A stretch of DNA of 64,000 bases from Ischnura elegans (Eukaryota > Arthropoda > Insecta > Odonata > Coenagrionidae): assembly GCF_921293095.1 (NCBI RefSeq), contig NC_060246.1, forward strand, positions 12,232,001-12,296,000, read 5' to 3'. This document shows positions 46,701 to 55,700 of this stretch, one piece after another (positions within the stretch are counted from its first letter, which is position 1; every line of letters starts with the position of its first letter). The translations under genes were made by a program, and so were the position numbers. Under the pieces are notes generated by a model that saw only the letters and a list, made by a program, of their open reading frames with translations, was not told the origin of the DNA and searched no databases.

Positions 46701-49700
46701 AAATTCCATTTAAACAAAGTAGGACACACTAAAGGTTTCACAATCAACGAATGGACAATTTTTGAAAAGAGTAAAATGATGAAATAATTTCAGACAGCAT
46801 ACTGTTCAACGAAAGGATGGCTTAGTTGGAGCAGAATACACAATAACATAACACCAGTGAGCAATTTGCTGGTTCACAATCTTGTTTTGGGGTGAAAGAG
46901 CCTTTACTTATTGAAGCCAGTGAATTGCCGCGATAACAAGTCCATATGAATGTTAACATCTCATCATTATGTTAACATGCTTGAGATACTTTCTATTGCA
47001 AGACTTCATTCCTATCCTGTTATTTGCATTCAAAACACCTGGTCCCATAGGGATGAAGGCACTTCACATTTTACAGAACAGTCGATGGCAACAGTGAGGA
47101 TATGAATTTAAGCAATACCAATATCCCTAACGCTAGACCTCCCACTCATCCATGATTCTAAAGTATTTTTAGAACTGCAAGGGGATTCAATGCTTGAGAG
47201 AGGTACGATTTCTCATGATTGCAATGAGTTACAAAAAAAATTTAGTTTTATAAACATAAGTAATAGGTTCTAAATATCTTTTCAGGTGTATGGGTAAGGC
47301 CAAATCAAGTGGGGGGTGCGTGGAGGGAAAGCTCTTTCGCATCATGTCACTCTTCCATTGCCAATGGGAGAGACTCGGGCGTAGCTTAGGACCTCAGACA
47401 TTCAGTAGCTCTCAGACTTTCATTGGGTAAACTTCATGAGTCCACTAGCTGTGCTGTGAAATCTAGCATTTCCAGTCAACGTTCTAACTACTTCACTCAT
47501 TCATAGTATTACAATCCTAACACTGCAGTGAATATAACAATGCAGCCTCCCATTTCTCCCTTTGGCAAGCTGGTTCCTCCAATTCCCTCACGTTCTCCTC
47601 CTTTATCTGTCCCAAGTGCTTCACCCTACGGGCTTTTCCATGAATTATCCCCTCCATTATATTCCTTGTGTATCTACATCTACATAATACCCCGCAAGCA
47701 GCCTAAAAGGCGTGGGGCAGGGGGTGTTAGGACACCAGCCGTTTACAGCTTAAAAAAAAAAAAAAAAAAAAAAAAATGAAGTGATCTAACGAGGTTGGGA
47801 CTAGCATTTATTAAAGTCCTTTATGGTTCGGGGGAAAAACGAATTCCCACATCTATCCGTTCGGCAAAACATCTCTCTTAATTTATTGCTTCTATCGGAC
47901 CTGGAGCTAGTGTAATTGCTATGTCTCATGACATGACCCATCCTCATAAGGGTCCTTCTCAGGCTTTTCTGGTGTCCCACAAATCCCCTTCTTCCATTGT
48001 TCTTCTGCACACCCATTCCTCACCATGCCTGCCCATTTGATCTTCAGCACCCGCCTCCAGGAAAAGGTCTCGAGGGCTATTCTGTCCAGATTTTCACATT
48101 CTCTAAGTCTTGGATTTGTAGAGTGGCACTACCCTTTCTATCACTTAACATTTCATGGAAAGGAATATCAAAATCTGTGGATTTCTCTGGATTGATGCGG
48201 TATCCCCTCAAACAAAAACCAACTACATGGGCAATTATTCCCTATCATTCTAAGCTGGCTCCTACCACCCCTCATCCTTTCCCATCTCTATCCCACTTAG
48301 CCTCAGCTCATCAGATATTTTTCATCACTTTATTCAGGTATCCTAGAGTACCTTATGTGAAAGAGAACCCTTTCCGAATATTCATGGTTTGAATCAAATT
48401 ATCCTTCCATCCAGTGAAAAAGGTAACACTGTACACAATCTTGTGGTTGCATGCAATTTCATACTAAAAAACAGCAATTCTCAGACTGAAAGCACAGCAG
48501 ACTGGTTACTTTACTTTTTGGATAATTACTAGCAGAATGCAGAGGGATCTGGTGAATACTTGTAAACTGGAAATGAAGAACTAGTGATTATAAAAATCAC
48601 TTCTAATTAAAAAATATAGTTAACTAATACCACTATGGCTTCAGTATGAAGCCACAAATATAGTTTGCAGGTTCTAGTAGGTACATATCAAATTTAAAAA
48701 ATACACCTTTTTGATAACATGCATTCATATTTGCTAATAAATGAAAGCAATAGGTATCAACATTCATTGCAATTTCAATTACTATCACTATCAATGCAGG
48801 TATATAACATTTTATTTTCATCACGAGACAATGAACAGGAGTTGCAACGGTAAAAATAGATTCAGATACCTTTAATTCCTGTAGTTATGTCACTAAATCC
48901 AGCTTGTCCGATAGCCTCGAGAATGGCCAGGCAGATAGGAGGTCTGTTCTGATATGAGTTCCGAATAGCTGTAAGCTTATCCATATTCTTGCCAACAATT
49001 TGTGGACTAATATTGATATGTATCTGCAATATTATTCTCTGGCCTATAGCTGAATGGCCTGAAAGGTATACATATATACATACAAACATAAGTAAAAAGA
49101 ATCATCAAAGCTGTAAACAGTACGGAAAACTTTAAAGAGAATGCATAAAAATAAAAACATGCTTTTCCCAAAAACAGCATTAAATGCACTGACAAGTAAA
49201 AATAACTTTTTCATTGCTCACGGACGCGTAATTTTTACAAAAAAAAAAGGTTTTATACTTCTACACAAGGTACATAGTGAAATCCTCACATAATATCAAA
49301 AGAAAAAAATTAAAAGGGCATGAAAATGGGAAGCCATGATAAAAACTTGCAATGATATCACAGTGCAGTACGAATGCTCAGAAGCCACTGGCATCATACA
49401 CCACCCATTTCCGTTCATAACAAAATGACTAAGTAATTGGAATATCCCCTTGAATATTTCCATAATTTATCAAGTGCATATCCGCATTGACATGCCTCTT
49501 GGTTTGCATGGCTACGAGCCTCCTAATCATACCAAATTTTTGTTATTATTCAGCCAAACAAATTTTGCTCTTACAACTGCAATAGCCCCTCATAATACCC
49601 TTCATTAATTAACAATATTTTATACCAGGTTTACTATCATATTTAAACTGAATACATTTGTTACACATCATGAATTCCCTTTCCTATAAATGCTCTGCAT

Positions 49701-52700
49701 ATTTATGGATAATGTGAAATGCAGTTTCTGGCATTGCAAGATGTTAATATGTTTTAAAAACAACAGTTCAAATAATCAACACATCACTGCCACAAATTGG
49801 TGACTGACGACAGTTCAACTGATACACAAAAATTTCCAGATTCAGCATACCACAAGTGGGAAATTTTAAAGGTATGTTGGTAGAAATATGCAGCAATAAA
49901 TTCTACACACACAGCTTTCTCCTTATACTAGAAGAATAGTGCTCTAACATTAATGAGAAATACCGTATAAGCGTGTGTAAGAGGCGCACCCCTATTTTGA
50001 GCATCGAAGCTATGAAGAAAAAATTTTGCGGAATTTTTTTATACTATCACACGGTGTTGCAGACGTATGCCTGGAATTTCGACAGTTATCAAAATTTCCT
50101 CTTTCAATACTAATTGAAAGAGGAAATTTTGATAACTGCAGCGGTAATAGCGGCATAAGAGGGAGTAGAAAGAGTTCCGATCCTCTCTTCGCATATGCTG
50201 TTGCTCTACGATGCTTGTCCTATTCACGAACAATTTTGTTTAAATGCTCTCGCAGGAGTATTGCAATAGAATTGCTGCTGTGGAAAATTTTAAGGCAAAA
50301 CACGACAGGCACATAGCATGAAGCTTCCAAAGAACTTGGACAACAATCGGGGCAATCTCAGCGCCGTAGGATAATAACCACGTCGTAGATTTAACGGAGC
50401 CACACTCGGCCCTCCATCAGCCAATGCCTCTGCCGTTTTTTTTCCTTTCCGATACCCCACAGGAAAATATCAAGCTACAGGGGAACAATGGAAACGTGTT
50501 TCATCCCTACCCCGTCTCACCAACTGACCTTGATCGATCTCCCAGTTTCTGGAGGCCAAATGCTAGGCGAGTCATCTAATGAGCCCGAAGATATCTTGAT
50601 AGCTTTCAATAATTGTATGACACGCACGATGTTCAAAAAAAGAAAGAGATCTAACGCGACGCATATCTGACAGAATTAAACTTTTTTAAGCTCTAATTGT
50701 TTGACACAAAGATTTATAGTTACAACAAGGCTACTAATATTAAAAATAGTCCAAACAGTACAATTTCAGAAGAAACAAGCGTAGCATAAGCGCATTCAAA
50801 CAAGACGAGACGGACTGGAAACTTCAGGCAACGCAAACTGCGTATATCACATTGATGCGCCTTTGCCCCTTCGCTTTGAAGGCAACGACCACACATGCAA
50901 GATAGGACATGTTCGTCCCTTGCTCCTTCGCTCGTAGCTTCGAAGACAGAGGGATCGCGCCCCTTCCCCTCGACCTCTCCTTCCGCGCTCTTCACTTATA
51001 AGCAATTCTGATTTCTTCTATCCACAATTTAGTCCAACAATGAGCACACTCGTTCGAATTTTTTTGAAGAGCAGGTTTTGACACCAATATAATTTTCAGT
51101 TGCAATAATCCTCATATTAGCGTCTGAAGATGATTTTTGAAAAATCAGGTCCTCAGCGTAATGAAAATTACTCGGCAAGGCAGATATTGACTATTAACCA
51201 GGTATGTCCTTCAAAACTACGCGTTTCTCTATGTTTGATAAGCGATTACTACATGCAGTATAAATGCCGCGGGATACCCACTCGTGGCAGTAAATTTAGC
51301 GCGCCCTCCGGAGCGAAAAACCCCGCGCGAACTTTTCCATGTTCACCTCTGTGGTACTGATGTGACGGCGCTATGATTACAAAAAAGCAAACAAGAGCAT
51401 TTTAAAAATGCGTCACTAAGGGAGAAACTCCCCTGCCTGCCGCTTGTTTTTGACCTATGATTACAGATGACTGACTCACGCTGAAAACCAAGGCCACTCA
51501 GTTCCCCTTGGACTTGCGACCGGTAAAGGGGAGGGGGGGAAGATAAGAAGTTTGTGTAAGAGGCGCACCCTCATTTTCGGCTGCAATTTCTGGGAAAAAA
51601 GGTGCGCCTCTTACACACGCTTATACGGTACTCATAATTGATTTGAGAACATTGATGGTGAGACAAACAAAATGAGTAAAATAAACACTAATTACATGCA
51701 TCAATGAACACCTCTGGGTGTACCAAATTTTGAGGACAACAAGAGGAATTATACACACGAGTGAATAACAATAAAAAGATCACATTTCAATCAATCATTT
51801 TAGTTTGTCACTTGACACTCACCATTAGTAAAACTTTACATCTATGGGAAGAAGAAGCAGAAAAGATACGAGGAACTCTTCCACACACCAAATTTGAATG
51901 CACCAATGATGCAGGGACAAAATAATTATTCATTCAATTTAACACTGACTTATACACGAAAAAAAACCATAGAATATATTGATTAAGTTACCTTTACTCA
52001 TGTCGTTTGCGAGTGAGGTCAAACAGGAGCCGAAGAACGCAAGCTGAGAAGCCTCTGACTCATCCAGTAAAACTGACTCAATAGTTTTCCGGACTTTTGG
52101 TGGCAGCAGTGAGGATGGCCACTTGCCACCAGTACCATGCGCTCCCGCATGTTGGGATTGGCCAAGCTTTGTTGATATAAAGGCTGCAAAATCCCGAAGC
52201 CAGGCAAGTGGCACTTCCGAATAGCAAGACTGCGCTTCAGAGATGAACGCTAACAGCTGGCCTTCATCCAGCTGGTATAAGAAAGGAAATGATACCTCAG
52301 TAATAAAAGAAGATGAACTGGAAGCTTCATACAAAACAATATCACTCATTCATAGAACAACCTCTGAAGACGGCTTTTGGGCCTTCTCCTTCGGCTCTTT
52401 CTTCTTCTCCGGCTGTTTCTTTTCTTTTCCCTTTTTTGGATCCTCCTTTGACTTGGTTTCTTTAGGTTTTTTTGGTTCCTGAATATCACTTGTCACTTCG
52501 GCAGTATACAGGCTCTTTACTTGAGCCAGGGGTACTGCATAGAAAATGAATATGAGAATTAAGGGCAGAGCTCTAAGCATTTTTTCTATATCATTACTCT
52601 ATCAAGCTAGGAACTAGCACAGACATTGCTTTCTATTACTACAAAGAATAGTATGATTATTTTCATGTTCAAGCTAATGCAAAAAATCTCAAGCTTAGAA

Positions 52701-55700
52701 GTCAACAAGACTGGAAAAATCAGCAGTTAAAAACGCAAATTATTATTAAGAATTATTCTTTAAAAAACATAACACTAAAAAAATTATTATATTTCCTAGA
52801 ATATGATCATAATTTATAAACGAAAAGATCCATGTATTTCTGAAGTCACTCAAGCCTACTTTCCACAGACTTATCATTAAGAATATTTTTCAATCTCTCC
52901 TTTCCCACTTCGGCAATATTCTAATCTACCAAAAAGCCCTTTTCTGATGAATTAAGCCCATTTGGGATTGGAAGAACTAAGAAAAATCAATGTTACCAAC
53001 CTGAAAATACATTGGCTTAAGCTATGGAAAGAGGATGAATAGTTATTTTTAAAAAATTAGAGGAAATTATGGAAGAGCCTACTGTTGCAGTAATGTTCAA
53101 AAGAAATACAAAGTACATTGTATGCACACATGTCTGTGCATAATCCATTCCCAATACCAAAATACTACTTAGAATATTATACAGAATAAAGCCATCAAAA
53201 TACTAAAACCATAAACAGAAACAAAATTGCGCGCATGTAAGTAAAATACAAGGCCACTTGCAATGCAAGTGGCCTTGTATTTTACTTACATGCGCGCAAT
53301 TTTGTTGTGGCCGCGCAATGCAAGTGGCCTTGCTGGCTACTGCTAACTGAGTGTACTTGAAGGACAGAAGTACGTGTGTTCGAAGACATCTGATGAGGTT
53401 TTACTCATTCACTGACATTTTAACGACAAGGAAGAAAATTTTGTAAGCTTCTTGAGTAGTAATATTTTTAAAAATAATCTAGTGGTAAAAGCTTTATGCC
53501 AATAAGTTCATCCACATGAGTTAAAAATATTGCTGTCAATCTCCAGATAAAGGGGTCGGTTGCAAAACAAACAAGTCTCTCATCAAAACAGGATTCATGG
53601 ACGAAAAGCAAGGGCATTTTGAGGTGACATTGGTCCACCACTTGGTTATGCAGGTAGTTAAATGATACTGAAATGATGAATATACCACAATTTAGAGATG
53701 GGAGGATGACCACAATTACAACACCTCTCATAATTTGGAAGAGAGGATAGCAGCTCTTCTTCATACGATTATATAAGGTGGACATTATAGGGGTTGGTAG
53801 TGAGATACACATTAACCATTCACGTCAGGTAATATTTAATTTAACAGCTGTACCTGTGGCAATGTGAATACCAACAGGAAACCACTGCAATATTATCCCA
53901 AGAAGTAGCAGCTGATATACATTACATATCAGGAAACATCAAAATCCTCTTGATAAAAATATTCTGAAGCTAAAATAGTCCAACATTCAGAGTTCTTGTG
54001 GGCAAATCAAGAGAGTGCATTGGACAAGAGAGATCAACGTTTTAAAGGAAGATGTTTGAAGGTGAGATTGCTGCATACATGTGGAAGACTTGAGAATCTG
54101 ATTCTGGAAATTAGTAGAATAAACGTGGATTGACTGAGAAATTTGAAAAATGAAGTGCCTTGATGATGGAGACTTATGGAGTAAAGCTTCTAAATTATGC
54201 ACATGGAATAGTTAAACAGAATGGTTATTTTGGGATTATGCCGGAAAAAGTGCCAGAATGCACAAGAACAGTTTATTGCAGTGTAATGAATGGGTAGAAC
54301 GTAACAGCAAAAATAAACATAAAACTCCAAATGCCACAATGATGCATAATTATATATAGAATAAAAGGAACAGTGAGACTAAGATGCAAATGAATGTCTC
54401 ACAGAAGTAATAAAGTAGGTAAGAGGAGATGAAATTCTAGCATCTTCGCATATTAGAGGCCAATATAAAAGAATATGAACATGAAAAATGATCTAAAAGA
54501 ATTAAAAGGTGTGTTAAATTTTGCACAGAAACAAGACTACTACATACTGATTCATAATTAAACCACAGAAAAAAGGGTAAAATGGCCTGGGGACATATAA
54601 AAATTTCAAATAGGTAGACTGCATTAATAATAATAATATAGTTTATTAGTTTCAACATGTCAGAAATACATTTGACAGAGGGATCTGCCAAAAATATCAT
54701 AAAATGCAGTCAATATGCTGGAATAAAAGGAAATGTATTAAACTACGGATAAAAGTACATAGAAAAAATAACTTTGTGGAAAAGGTTATGCAAGACAAGC
54801 ATTTAGATGGTAGTAGTTTTCATTGCGTAAATATTCTTTCGGTGCATATTTAAATTTTTGGAGGGAGACATTTGATGCGTAGAGGACTAATCAGTAGGAG
54901 ATGATCTGACTGAGAAATCAGAGGCAAAACGATCAAAGACAAGAGAACAATGAACAAGATAATCGGACAGGCACCAGGATTAAGAGTTTTGGGGAGAAGA
55001 AAAGTTGACAAAAAAGTTAAAACCATGAATCGAAGAAAGAGCAATAACGGAAAATCTGAAGGACAAATGATTTGCTACAAGAGAGCAAAGAAAAAAATTA
55101 GTTGCATCGCCAAGAAAGAGAAATATGGACGATAATCTATGTAAAATACCACGTTCATTGCATTTTTGAACTCGAAGAACGCTTTCGACAGAATGGGTTA
55201 GAATTTAATGCTTGGGCATTTGCACGAAATTGGATCGCCGTGAAAGGACCATCGATTAATACACAGACTTCATAAAAACCAAGTACATGTGAAGAAAAAT
55301 GGGACCAGCTGTGAAGAAGCAAGACGTGATTTTAATGTCTATATATAACGATAAACTTAGACTCCGCTCTTCAGTATAACTTTGAGGAAGCAATAAGAAT
55401 GATTATGCGGTGACCTCCACAACGAGCTGAAGCATCGCGGCATTAAGAAGGTCGAGAAGAACTGGTTTACTAAGGCTGTAGTAGGCACTTCATGCATCAA
55501 AGACGCCATCAAGAGATTTCTCCCGGAAACACCGGTAAATCTGTAGGCCGGGGACATCTACCAAAATTGGTCCATTTAAGTCATTAGAAAGTGCAAGGTA
55601 GGCAGACAATGAAAATGGCAATTGAACGGGAGATATCGAACACAATGTCGAAGTAATGCCTAGAGACAACATTCACTGCAGTAAAATTACGTTTAGAATT

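Noticed and set aside
47752-47776. Poly-A tail marking a processed pseudogene
   Set aside because: The adjacent sequence is a LINE 3' UTR on the other strand, not a spliced host transcript.
51939-52349. Stand-alone 136-codon protein beginning MSDIVLYEASSSSS
   Set aside because: The first 26 codons are intron; the real segment is TMEM214 exon 3 (52271-51992).
52350-52580. Small secreted-looking protein: hydrophobic leader followed by a Lys/Glu-rich tail
   Set aside because: The leader is intron translated in frame. The coding part is TMEM214 exon 2 (52534-52362), with an AG acceptor in front and correct phase with exons 1 and 3.
54850-55560. Retrotransposon coding region in TMEM214 intron 1
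   Set aside because: Frames are short and broken, and no RT, nuclease or transposase motif could be placed.
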